NCBI RefSeq assembly: GCF_004214895.1
Contig: NZ_CP035952.1
Coordinates: forward strand, 1,243,501-1,307,500
From: Pseudomonas tructae
GTDB lineage: Bacteria; Pseudomonadota; Gammaproteobacteria; Pseudomonadales; Pseudomonadaceae
DNA: 64,000 bases
Direction: 5' to 3'
Part shown: positions 55,240 through 63,647 of the stretch, piece after piece
Numbering within the stretch: the stretch's first letter is position 1
Layout: every line of letters begins with the position of its first letter
The notes under the pieces: generated by a model
Seen by the model: only the letters and a program-made list of their open reading frames with translations
The model's database searches: none
Told to the model about the DNA's origin: nothing
Translations under genes and position numbers: made by a program

Positions 55240-55362
55240 ACGCACCTCGAAAAATCCGGAAGGCCCGAGTGTAGCAAAGCTGGTCTTTGCGCCGATGCCT
55301 CTTATAATTTCCGGGCGGGCCCGCCCACGGCCCATTCCCCGCTATTGAACCGGAGAGTCCCC

Positions 55363-56217
55363 ATGCTCAAACGTCCCCTGACGCTGTTCGCCGGCCTCCT
55401 GCTGTCCTGCTCGTCCTACCTGGCCCAGGCGGCCGATACCCTGCGGGTCAGCGCCATCCCTGACGAGGCGCCGACCGAGCTGCTGCGCAAGTTCAAGCCG
55501 CTGGGTGAATACCTTGAGCAGAGGCTTGGTATGAAGGTCGAGTTCGTGCCGGTGGCCGACTACCCGGCGGTGGTCGAGGCGTTGGCCACCGATCGCCTGG
55601 ACATGGCCTGGCTGGGTGGTTTCACCTTCGTTCAGGTGCACCTGAAGAGCCCTACCGCCACGCCGCTGGTGCAGCGTGAGCAGGACGCCAGGTTCACCAG
55701 CAAATTCATCACCGCCAACCCGGACGTAAAGAGCCTGGCCGACCTCAAGGGCAAGACCTTCGCCTTTGGCTCGATTTCGTCCACCTCCGGTAGCCTGATG
55801 CCGCGCTACTTCATGCTCAAGGACAACAACATCAAGCCTGAAGACTACTTCAGCCGCGTTGCCTATTCCGGCGCCCATGATGCAACGGCCGCCTGGGTTC
55901 AGGCTGGCAAGGTCGATGCTGGCGTCCTCAATGCCAGCGTCTGGGACAAACTGGTCGCCTCGGGCAAGGTCGACACCAACAAGGTCAAGGTGTTCGCCAC
56001 CACTCCAAGCTATTACGACTACAACTGGACGGTGCGCGGCAGTCTCGACCCGGCACTCAAGGACAAGATCAAGCAGGCCTTCCTTGATCTTGATCCGGCC
56101 AAACCGGCCGACAAGGCAATCCTTGACCTGCAAGCCGCCAGTCGCTTCATTGAAACCAGACCGGACAACTACAAGGGCATCGAAGAAGCCGCGCGCGCCG
56201 CCGACCTGCTCAAATGA
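55363..56217 (+). CDS. Phosphonate-type ABC transporter substrate-binding protein, putative selenate-binding
   Basis: 284 residues from ATG 55363 with GGAGAG upstream; the same frame is open for more than 1 kb before it, antisense to selD, and is not coding there. A signal peptide ends at AQA (about 23), then a PhnD-like binding domain (EYLEQRLGMKVEFVPVADYPAVVEAL, FGSISSTSGSLMPRYF). As I recall, NCBI has a family for putative selenate transporter binding proteins of this type found beside selD, which fits exactly. Phosphite or phosphonate remain alternatives. Confidence 0.85.
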   Translation: MLKRPLTLFAGLLLSCSSYLAQAADTLRVSAIPDEAPTELLRKFKPLGEYLEQRLGMKVEFVPVADYPAVVEALATDRLDMAWLGGFTFVQVHLKSPTATPLVQREQDARFTSKFITANPDVKSLADLKGKTFAFGSISSTSGSLMPRYFMLKDNNIKPEDYFSRVAYSGAHDATAAWVQAGKVDAGVLNASVWDKLVASGKVDTNKVKVFATTPSYYDYNWTVRGSLDPALKDKIKQAFLDLDPAKPADKAILDLQAASRFIETRPDNYKGIEEAARAADLLK

Positions 56218-57008
56218 GCATCCGTTTGACCGGCGCCAGCCTGCGCCATGGTCAGGTCCAGGCCTTGCACGGGGTGGATCTGCAGATTGCGGCCGGCGAG
56301 CGAGTTGCGATCATCGGCCCGTCGGGCGCGGGCAAATCGAGCCTGTTGCAGCTGATCGCCACGGCCAACCAACCGAGTAGCGGCACTGTCGAGCTGCTCG
56401 ATGAAGCGCCGTGGCGGTTATCTGCCCGGGCGCGCCAGCACCTGCGTGCACGTATTGGCCTGATCCATCAGGCACCGCCGCTTCCCCCTCGGCAACGAGT
56501 GGTAACAGCGGTGCTGGCCGGGCGCCTGGGGCAGTGGAGCACCCTGCGTGGGCTACTCAATTTGCTACACCCGTCGGACATTCCCGGTGTGCGTGAAGTA
56601 CTGGCGGGGCTGGGCATGGCCGAGAAGATTTTCGTGCAGTGCGGGCAACTGTCCGGCGGGCAATTGCAGCGCGTCGGCATCGCCCGGGCGCTATATCAGC
56701 AACCGCAGATTCTGCTGGCTGACGAGCCCGTTTCAGCGATGGACCCGGTGCTGGCCGAACACAGCCTGAAAACCCTCAACCAGCACGCCAGCGAGCGCGG
56801 TGTCACCCTGGTCGCCAGCCTGCACGCGGTGGAACTGGCGCTGGCGCATTTCCCCCGGGTGATCGGCCTTCGCGAAGGGCAGGTGGTGTTCGACCGGCCG
56901 GCTGCTGAAGTCTGCAAAGCAATGCTCGATGCGCTGTATGCCAACGAGCAGCTGGTTTCACCAGCACTGCCGTTGCTGGACCTGCACCTGCAGATTCCCC
57001 GATGCTGA
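56214..57008 (+). CDS. Phosphonate-type ABC transporter ATP-binding protein (putative selenate uptake)
   Basis: 264 residues. Walker A GPSGAGKS (35-42), signature LSGGQLQR, Walker B ILLADEP and a switch histidine in SLHAVELAL are intact, with a PhnC-like sequence. Starts with ATG overlapping the binding-protein stop (ATGA) and overlaps the permease by seven bases, so the operon is tightly coupled. Confidence 0.9.
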   Translation: MSIRLTGASLRHGQVQALHGVDLQIAAGERVAIIGPSGAGKSSLLQLIATANQPSSGTVELLDEAPWRLSARARQHLRARIGLIHQAPPLPPRQRVVTAVLAGRLGQWSTLRGLLNLLHPSDIPGVREVLAGLGMAEKIFVQCGQLSGGQLQRVGIARALYQQPQILLADEPVSAMDPVLAEHSLKTLNQHASERGVTLVASLHAVELALAHFPRVIGLREGQVVFDRPAAEVCKAMLDALYANEQLVSPALPLLDLHLQIPRC

Positions 57009-57829
57009 ACACCCATGTCCGCGACCCGGCGGCGCTACCGAGACTGCTGCTGAGTCTGTTGGCGCTTGCCCTGGTGTGGCCGGGCATCCAGCTTAGCGAA
57101 CTGAGCCCCGGCGTACTGCTGCAGGCGGATAGCCGCCGCGAAATGGGCAACTTCGTCAGCGCCTTCTGGCCGCCGGCCCATGACCCGGACTTTCTCGCCC
57201 TATTGCTCGAAGCCACCTTGCAGACCCTGGCCGTGGCCACCGCAGGCATGACCCTGGCTTTGCTCCTGGCGATTCCGGCCAGCCTGCTGGCCAGTCGCGC
57301 GCTGTCGTTGCGCGCCGCCTCCCGAGGCGGGCGGCTGGGCTTCTGGTCGCGGACCTTGCGCCTGCCGGTGCGCGGCCTGTTGATCTTTTCGCGCAGCGTG
57401 CCGGAGATCGTCTGGGCGCTGTTGTTCGTCCGCGCGGTGGGCCTGGGCCCGACTGCCGGCGTGCTGGCAATTGCCATCACCTACAGCGGCATGCTCGGCA
57501 AGGTCTATGCGGAGATTTTCGAGTCGGTCAACCAGCGCCCGGCCCATGCCCTGCTGCAGGCCGGTAGCAGCCGACTGAGCGCTTTCTTCTACGGCATCTT
57601 GCCGGATGCGGCGCCAGAGCTTGTGTCGTATACGGTGTATCGCTGGGAGTGCGCGATCCGCGCTTCGGTGGTCATGGGCTTTGTTGGCGCGGGTGGCCTG
57701 GGGCAGCAGATCGACTTGTCCATGCGCATGTTCGCCGGTGCCGAGGTGGCGAGCATGTTGCTGGCGTTCCTGCTGCTGGTCTGGCTGGCCGACCAGCTCA
57801 GCCGCCTGTTGCGCGGGAGGTTGGCATGA
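57002..57829 (+). CDS. Phosphonate-type ABC transporter permease (first)
   Basis: 275 residues, about six transmembrane helices, PhnE-like. The cytoplasmic coupling motif AGSSRLSAFFYGILPDAAPELVSYTVYRWE corresponds to the EAA loop. Overlaps the second permease start by four bases (ATGA); the two probably form a heterodimeric channel. Confidence 0.9.
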   Translation: MLNTHVRDPAALPRLLLSLLALALVWPGIQLSELSPGVLLQADSRREMGNFVSAFWPPAHDPDFLALLLEATLQTLAVATAGMTLALLLAIPASLLASRALSLRAASRGGRLGFWSRTLRLPVRGLLIFSRSVPEIVWALLFVRAVGLGPTAGVLAIAITYSGMLGKVYAEIFESVNQRPAHALLQAGSSRLSAFFYGILPDAAPELVSYTVYRWECAIRASVVMGFVGAGGLGQQIDLSMRMFAGAEVASMLLAFLLLVWLADQLSRLLRGRLA

Positions 57830-58593
57830 GGCGGCTGGGCAATGTCGCGCTGCTGCTGGCACTGCTGGTGGCGGTGGTGAGTTCGTTTGCCTACCTGAGC
57901 CTTGACCTGCAGGCGCTGTTTGGCGACGGCGGGATGGGGCAAATGGGCGTCTACGCCCTGCGATTTTTCAGCCCTGACTTGAGCCCCGAGCATCTGCGTG
58001 CAGTGGCCACAGGTGCAGTGGAAACCCTGGCCATGTCTGGCCTGGGTACCTTGCTTGCGGTAGTCCTCGGCCTGTTGCTGGCCTTGCCGGCCGCCGGGCG
58101 TTTCGGTTGGCCGTTGCAGGGGGCGGCGCGCTTGTTGCTCAACGCCTTGCGGGCGATTCCGGAGCTGGTGTGGGCGGCCTTGACCGTTCTGGCCGCAGGC
58201 CTTGGGCCCAATGCCGGCACGCTGGCCCTGGCCTTGCACACCTCGGGCGTACTTGGCCGGCTGTTCGCCGAAGCGCTGGAAAACGCGCCGCCAGAACCGG
58301 CTGCGGCCATTCGCCTGCAAGGCGCAAGCCAGGTCACTGCGTTCTGCTTCGGCACCTTGCCCAACCTCTGGCCGCAGCTGCTTGCCTACAGCCTGTACCG
58401 CTGGGAAAACAACATCCGCATGGCCAGCGTGCTCGGCTTTGTCGGCGCCGGCGGCCTGGGGCAGATGCTCTACACCACCTTGAGCCTGTTTCAGGAAGCC
58501 CGGGCCAGCACGGTGATCATCGCCATGCTGGTGCTGGTGTTGCTGGTGGATGCCTTGAGTGAGGTGCTCCGGCAGCGCTTTGTGCGGGCGTGA
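57826..58593 (+). CDS. Phosphonate-type ABC transporter permease (second)
   Basis: 255 residues from ATG 57826, about six transmembrane helices, PhnE-like, with the EAA-loop equivalent LQGASQVTAFCFGTLPNLWPQLLAYSLYRWENNIRMASVLGFVGAGGLG. Last gene of the four-gene transporter operon. Its stop codon abuts that of the convergent TonB receptor (TGATCA). Confidence 0.9.
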   Translation: MRRLGNVALLLALLVAVVSSFAYLSLDLQALFGDGGMGQMGVYALRFFSPDLSPEHLRAVATGAVETLAMSGLGTLLAVVLGLLLALPAAGRFGWPLQGAARLLLNALRAIPELVWAALTVLAAGLGPNAGTLALALHTSGVLGRLFAEALENAPPEPAAAIRLQGASQVTAFCFGTLPNLWPQLLAYSLYRWENNIRMASVLGFVGAGGLGQMLYTTLSLFQEARASTVIIAMLVLVLLVDALSEVLRQRFVRA

Positions 58594-61137
58594 TCAGAAT
58601 GCCCCGCGCAACGTCAGCATGTAATTGCGCGGCTCACCATAGTAGTTGCCGTACTCCGAGGTGCCGACCGTCGCGTAGTAACGCCGATCAAACAGGTTGT
58701 TGCCGTTGAGGGCGACGGTCCAGTGTTCGTCGACCTTGTACTCAACCATCGCGTCGTACACCGCATAGCCGCTCTGGGTGAAGTCGTAAGGCTTCTCGTT
58801 GATCGCGTTACCCTTCGCATCAAAGTCGTAGGCGGTGCCTTTGACGAAGTTGCTGCTCTGGATGTTCACCCCGCCGCCAACTCGCCAGGCCGACCAGTCG
58901 TTGGGCAGGGTATACACCGACCACAGCTTGAACAGATGCTTGGGCGTGATGCTGGTGTAGTCGCTCTGTTCGGTCTGGTTGTCCATCAGGTTGAGGGTGT
59001 ACCCGGCGATCACTTCCAGCCCGGGCAGCACCTCGCCGCTGGCCTCGATATCGATGCCCTTGCTGATCACCTTGCCCTGGCCGATGAAACAGCAAGCACC
59101 GCTATAGCTGAAGGGGGCCCGTGGGTAGGCAGGGTCGTTGATCGCTTCGTGTTCACGCTTGGTATAGAACAGCGCGGTTGTCAGGTTCAGTGCGCCGCCG
59201 AACAGTTCGCCCTTGAGTCCGGTTTCGTAAGTCTTGCCGGTCATGGCCTCCACTGCTGAACTGTTGCCTTCAGGCCCTTTGAGCTTTTGCGCCTGGGGTT
59301 TGAATACTTCGGCGTAGCTTGCATAAGCCGACCATTGATCGTTCAAGGCATAGATCAAACCACCGTAGGGCACCACTTTGGTCGGCTCGCGATGGCTGAT
59401 TTGCGATTCATAGCGCCAGACATCGTTACTCTTGGACTGGTAGGCCTGTTCGTATTTGTAGCGTTGGGCACGGGCGCCGACGATCAGCTTCAGTGGGTCG
59501 CTGATCTGGAGCCTAAGCGTTGAGTACAGGCCATATTGCTCGCGGGTGTTGGGGCTGTAGTCGCGCCAGAAATCATGATCGGACGCGTTCGAGCTCAAGG
59601 GCGTCGACTGCGGGTCCCAGAGGTCGATCAGGCCCCCTTTGCCGAGCATGCCGTGGGCAGCACGCCAGCGGCTGGTGACCTTCTGGTAGTCGGCACCCAC
59701 CAGCAGTTCATGTTCGCGGCCCAGGGCCTGGAAGGTCCCGGAAAGGTTGACGTCGAACACCGACTGCTTGCTCCACGACTCGACATAACTGCCCCACCAG
59801 TAAGGGCCGGTATTGGTGGTTTCATCCACTGATCCGTAGGGAATGATCCCTTCGGTGTTCGAGGTGTCATAGGAGTAGGTGTAGGAGCTGTTGAGCTTCC
59901 AGTTATCGTTGAACCTATGGTCGAGCTTGGCGAACAGTTCGCGAGCGTAGCCGTCCATGTAGGCCTGATTGGTGGTGTACCAACTGTGGCGTGGCAACTT
60001 GACGTCACCCCCGCTGCTGTAACGTGGCAGGCCGTCGCCTGTGCCGTTTTCGTGGGTTTTTTCGTAGCTACCGCCGACAGTGATCATCGTGTCATCGGTC
60101 AAGTCAGCTTCGAGGATGCCGTAGATCAGTGGCTTCTCGGTGCTGCGGGTGTCGAAGAAGTACTGGCGATCGCTATAGGCGGCGACCATTCGCCCGCGCA
60201 GCTTGCCGTCAAAGCCAAGCGGGCCGGTGACGTCGACCTCGCTGCGGTAGTTGTCCCAGGAGCCGGCCGAAGTGTTGAGCTTGAGCTGGTACTGGTCGAG
60301 CGGACGCTTGCGTACCAGGTTGATGATGCCACCGGGGTCGCCGGTGCCGCCGAGCAGGCCGGAAGAGCCGCGCAGAATCTCGACATGGTCGAACTCGGCC
60401 AGGTCGTAGATTTTGTCGCCATAGAAAGTGCCGATGCCCGAGCCGATATCCATCGGTGCGGCGCCGTCGATCTGGATGTTGTCGATACCAAAGCCACGCG
60501 AGACAAACTTGGGCAGGCGGAAGTTGCCGTTCTTCACGGTGATACCGGGCGTGCGTTTCATGGCATCGGACAGGTTGGTCATGCGCAGGTCTTCGATGGC
60601 CTGCTGGCTGATCACCGAGACCGACTGGGGCGTGTCCCTGAGGCTGGTCGGGGTCTTGGAGCCGACGCTGGTCAGGCCGGTGGTGTAGGAGCCGGAGTTC
60701 TCGGTGGCCTCGCCCATGCCCTGGCCTTGAATGGTCGTCGCACCCAGCTCCAGCACCGCGCCGGTGCTGGCCTGGGGCACCAGCAGGTAGCTGCCGTCGG
60801 CTTGCTGTTCGGCGCGATAGCCGCTCCCGGCAAGGACGCGTGCCAGGCCATCGTCAGCCGTGAATTGCCCGCTCAATCCCGCGCTGACTTTGCCGGCCGT
60901 GAGGCGGGCATCGGTGGACAGGGCAATGCCGGCCTGCCGGCCGAACTGGCCAAGTACCTGATCCAGTGGCCCTGAGGCGATGCTGAAGTCCACTGCGGCT
61001 TGCGGGTGCGACTCGGCGGCCCAGGTTCCGGGCACGGCAAGTGCGCTTAGGCTCAAGCCGCTGATCAGCACCAGGCTGAGCCGGGAAGCACGGGTGGTAG
61101 CGATGGCACGGGCCAGCGGATGGGGGCGCAGAATCAT
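58594..61137 (-). CDS. TonB-dependent siderophore receptor with STN signalling domain (transducer)
   Basis: 847 residues. A signal peptide (to about residue 40, TWAAES), an STN domain (about 48-120, VDFSIASGPLDQVLGQFGRQAGIALS), the plug (RDTPQSVSVISQQAIEDL; VEILRGSSGLLGGTGDPGGIINLVRKRP) and a 22-strand barrel ending MLTLRGAF. The STN domain marks it as a transducer that passes the siderophore signal to the FecR-type protein encoded next. Probably for a ferric pyoverdine or xenosiderophore. Start ATG 61137 lacks a strong ribosome site. Confidence 0.94.
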   Translation of the reverse strand: MILRPHPLARAIATTRASRLSLVLISGLSLSALAVPGTWAAESHPQAAVDFSIASGPLDQVLGQFGRQAGIALSTDARLTAGKVSAGLSGQFTADDGLARVLAGSGYRAEQQADGSYLLVPQASTGAVLELGATTIQGQGMGEATENSGSYTTGLTSVGSKTPTSLRDTPQSVSVISQQAIEDLRMTNLSDAMKRTPGITVKNGNFRLPKFVSRGFGIDNIQIDGAAPMDIGSGIGTFYGDKIYDLAEFDHVEILRGSSGLLGGTGDPGGIINLVRKRPLDQYQLKLNTSAGSWDNYRSEVDVTGPLGFDGKLRGRMVAAYSDRQYFFDTRSTEKPLIYGILEADLTDDTMITVGGSYEKTHENGTGDGLPRYSSGGDVKLPRHSWYTTNQAYMDGYARELFAKLDHRFNDNWKLNSSYTYSYDTSNTEGIIPYGSVDETTNTGPYWWGSYVESWSKQSVFDVNLSGTFQALGREHELLVGADYQKVTSRWRAAHGMLGKGGLIDLWDPQSTPLSSNASDHDFWRDYSPNTREQYGLYSTLRLQISDPLKLIVGARAQRYKYEQAYQSKSNDVWRYESQISHREPTKVVPYGGLIYALNDQWSAYASYAEVFKPQAQKLKGPEGNSSAVEAMTGKTYETGLKGELFGGALNLTTALFYTKREHEAINDPAYPRAPFSYSGACCFIGQGKVISKGIDIEASGEVLPGLEVIAGYTLNLMDNQTEQSDYTSITPKHLFKLWSVYTLPNDWSAWRVGGGVNIQSSNFVKGTAYDFDAKGNAINEKPYDFTQSGYAVYDAMVEYKVDEHWTVALNGNNLFDRRYYATVGTSEYGNYYGEPRNYMLTLRGAF

Positions 61138-61182
61138 GACGAATACCGGGTTCAGAAGTGGGCCCGCGCGTAATTGGCGGGG

Positions 61183-61188
61183 ATTTCC
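61183..61188 (-). promoter_or_regulatory. Possible -35 of an ECF (FecI-type) promoter for the receptor gene
   Basis: GGAAAT on the minus strand, the -35 hexamer of FecI-type promoters, 46 to 51 bases before the receptor ATG. The -10 half is not clear, so only the -35 element is marked. Confidence 0.3.
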
Positions 61189-61250
61189 TCTAAAGCCAAA
61201 CGAGAATGAGAAACCTGCCGCTTTTTTTTGATTTTTTTATCGACCGTTTT

Positions 61251-62243
61251 TCAGGCTCGTGCGGTCACCGTGATCCAGTACGGGGTACGGCGTTGCAGGT
61301 GCACGGGCAGGCTCTTTTCCAGCAGGGTGAAGATGCGCTCGATATCGTTGAGCGGGAAGGATCCGGTCAGGTACAGGCCAGCCACTGCCGGATCGCAGCG
61401 CAAGATGCCGACGTGGTAGCGCGACAGCTGGGCAATGAAATCACCCAGGCGCATGCGCTGGGCAACGATCAGACCATCGATCCAGGCACTGGCGTTCGGG
61501 TCCAGGGCCTGTGGCGTGGCTACGCCGAACCGGTCGATGCGCGTTTGCTGGCCACTGTGGATAACCTGCTCGCCCACCTCGCTGATCGGCATGGCTGCGA
61601 CCTGGCCACTGCTGACTGCCAGCAGGGTGCCGCTACCATTGTTATCGCTGCGCACCATAAAGCGGGTACCCAGAGGGCGCAGCCGTGCCTCGGCGGTGTA
61701 CACCTGCAATGGCCTGCCGGCGGTGTCCTGGCTGCTGAGAATGTCGAGCTCGCCCTGGCGCAACAGCAGTTGCCGTTCAGTGGCGCTGAAGCGCACATCA
61801 AGGGCCGTGCGGGTGTTGAGCCAGATCTGCGTGCCGTCGGCCAGGGTGTGGTGTTGGCGCTCGCCGGTGCCGGTGCGGTAGTCGGCCAGCGCGCCTTGCA
61901 GCCACAGGCTGTCGCGGGCTTGCCAGGCACTGGCGCCGAATAGGCCAAGGCCGGCAAGGGCTTTGAGCAACTGCCGACGGTCGCGGTTGACCGTGCGGGT
62001 TTGCTGCAGGGCATTGCGGGCGACCGGAGAGTTGAGCAACTGGGCCTGTTGCTGCAACTGTCGGGGAATACCCGCCAGGCGTTGCCAGGCGCGTTCGTGA
62101 TCCGGATCAGCCTGGCGCCATTGCTGCAAGTGCAGGTGCTCCTGCGTAGACATCTCACCTGACTGGGCCAGGGTGAACCAGGCAATGGCCTGATCACGAA
62201 TGGCTGCTGGAATCGGCGGCTCCTGGGCCGGCATGGGGTTCAT
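61251..62243 (-). CDS. FecR-family anti-sigma/sigma regulator
   Basis: 330 residues from ATG 62243. An N-terminal cytoplasmic sigma-binding part (about 1-90), a hydrophobic segment around 95-108 (LLKALAGLGLFGASAW) as the single membrane span, and a periplasmic FecR domain with DGTQIWLNTRTALDVRFSATERQLLLRQGEL. It transmits the state of the receptor to the FecI-type sigma factor, whose stop it overlaps by four bases (ATGA). Confidence 0.93.
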   Translation of the reverse strand: MNPMPAQEPPIPAAIRDQAIAWFTLAQSGEMSTQEHLHLQQWRQADPDHERAWQRLAGIPRQLQQQAQLLNSPVARNALQQTRTVNRDRRQLLKALAGLGLFGASAWQARDSLWLQGALADYRTGTGERQHHTLADGTQIWLNTRTALDVRFSATERQLLLRQGELDILSSQDTAGRPLQVYTAEARLRPLGTRFMVRSDNNGSGTLLAVSSGQVAAMPISEVGEQVIHSGQQTRIDRFGVATPQALDPNASAWIDGLIVAQRMRLGDFIAQLSRYHVGILRCDPAVAGLYLTGSFPLNDIERIFTLLEKSLPVHLQRRTPYWITVTARA

Positions 62244-62749
62244 TCGAACTGGCTGGCGTAACACAAGGCAAAGGCCTTGCTCATGGACTTTTGCACTTGG
62301 TCGATGCTCAGGCCCAGTTGCGCGGCGATCTGCCGGTAGGTCAGGCCATCGAGTTGCGACAACAGGAAAATCTCCCGCGCCCGCGGCGACAGGCCGTGCA
62401 GCAGCGCATCGACTTCCACCAGGGTTTCAATCAGCAGGTACTGGTCTTCGGCCGACAAGGCCACGGCTTCGGGCTGCGCCGCCAAGGCTTCAATATAAGC
62501 CCGCTCCACCGCCTGACGCCGCCAGCGATTGACCAGCAGGCCATTGGCGATGGTGGCCAGGTACGCCAGGGGCTGGCGCAACTCGTTGAGTGGCTGATGC
62601 GTGCGCATCACCCGCAAGAAGGTGTCTTGCGCCAGATCGTCGGCATCGGCGCTTTCGCTCAAGCGCTTGCGCAGCCAATTGCGTAGCCAGCCGTTGTACT
62701 CGAGATAAAGGTGTTCGACATCCCGCTGCCAAGACTTGGGCGTATCCAT
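62240..62749 (-). CDS. FecI-like ECF sigma factor
   Basis: 169 residues with region 2 (YNGWLRNWLRKRLSESADADDLAQDTFLRVM) and region 4 (LSPRAREIFLLSQLDGLTYRQIAAQLGLSIDQVQKSM), no extension. Iron-starvation sigma factor that with the downstream FecR protein activates the receptor gene. A Fur box lies upstream, as for other iron-responsive ECF sigma factors. Confidence 0.94.
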   Translation of the reverse strand: MDTPKSWQRDVEHLYLEYNGWLRNWLRKRLSESADADDLAQDTFLRVMRTHQPLNELRQPLAYLATIANGLLVNRWRRQAVERAYIEALAAQPEAVALSAEDQYLLIETLVEVDALLHGLSPRAREIFLLSQLDGLTYRQIAAQLGLSIDQVQKSMSKAFALCYASQFE

Positions 62750-62772
62750 GGAGGTGCTGGCGCCAGTGTGTT

Positions 62773-62791
62773 ATTGATAATTGTTCTCAAT
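62773..62791 (-). promoter_or_regulatory. Fur box of the ECF sigma operon
   Basis: ATTGATAATTGTTCTCAAT matches AATGATAATCATTATCATT at 14 of 19 positions. It is 24 to 42 bases before the sigma factor ATG. Confidence 0.75.
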
Positions 62792-62845
62792 GCTACTGGA
62801 GGCCGGAGGGCGGATGCAATTGCTCAATGCAGACCTGCGTGTTGA

Positions 62846-63511
62846 TCAGGGCCTGGGCAGGTCATGGCTGGCCCATTCCAGGTAGCGGATGATCCGTTCC
62901 TTGTAATGCAGATGATCACGCACCACGGTCAGCCCCAGCCATAGCAGCAGCAACACGGCGAAGGTCAGCAAGATGACCAGGTTGCCTGTGCCGAACTTCC
63001 ACAACGCGGTCAGCTTGGCCTTCTCGGCGGCAATGGTGGCGAGGAAGGTCATGATCGCCACGAACATCGCATTCTGGGTCAGGTTCAAGGATTTGGGCGG
63101 GTTCTCGGAAATCTTCGCGAATGTCGCGATCTCGGCCGCCTGGGCCGAGCTGACAGCGTTCTGTTCCAGCATCTGCAGGAAATGCGCATAGCGCAGGTAA
63201 CTTTCGCGCTGCAGCAGTGGCTGGCTGGCGATGGCGTGGCGTTGATAGAGGCTTTTGAACTGCTCGGCGACAAAATACTCGCGGGCCAGTAACAGCGCCC
63301 ACATACACAGGCTGGTACTGAACATGACCGTAACCGGGCCCAGCGGGTGCTGTTGCACGCTGAACGAGGCGCTGGCCACCAGGATGGTTGCCAGCACCAC
63401 CAGCCAGGTCGGCAACAGGTGTGGTGCCAGTGGATTGTTGCGGATGGCATGCCAATAGTTCGGGCGGCTGCGTTTGTAGAACTGCAGCATTTCGTTCCAT
63501 TGTTGAAACAT
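62846..63511 (-). CDS. Membrane protein of unknown function
   Basis: 221 residues from ATG 63511, with GAGGTAACG upstream. Hydrophobic helices at about 33-52, 60-78, 150-165 and 172-195 and a basic N-terminus (FYKRSRPNYWHAIRNNP). No recognised family. It lies upstream of the ECF sigma operon on the same strand but with its own position relative to the Fur box; a functional link is not shown. Confidence 0.6.
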   Translation of the reverse strand: MFQQWNEMLQFYKRSRPNYWHAIRNNPLAPHLLPTWLVVLATILVASASFSVQQHPLGPVTVMFSTSLCMWALLLAREYFVAEQFKSLYQRHAIASQPLLQRESYLRYAHFLQMLEQNAVSSAQAAEIATFAKISENPPKSLNLTQNAMFVAIMTFLATIAAEKAKLTALWKFGTGNLVILLTFAVLLLLWLGLTVVRDHLHYKERIIRYLEWASHDLPRP

Positions 63512-63647
63512 CGTTACCTCGGGTACAGGGGGTTACCTTGAGGATAACGGCCGAACTGGGCAAATCCTCACTGGGCTTTGGCTTGTGGCAAGCGGTGAAT
63601 CTCGTGCAGCGGATCCAGAAGACCGGGCGCCGCCGCGGGTTCAAGCG

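Noticed and set aside
54223..55362. In-frame extension of the selenate-binding protein to 664 residues
   Set aside because: The extra 380 residues are antisense to selD; the real start at 55363 has a ribosome site and begins a signal peptide.
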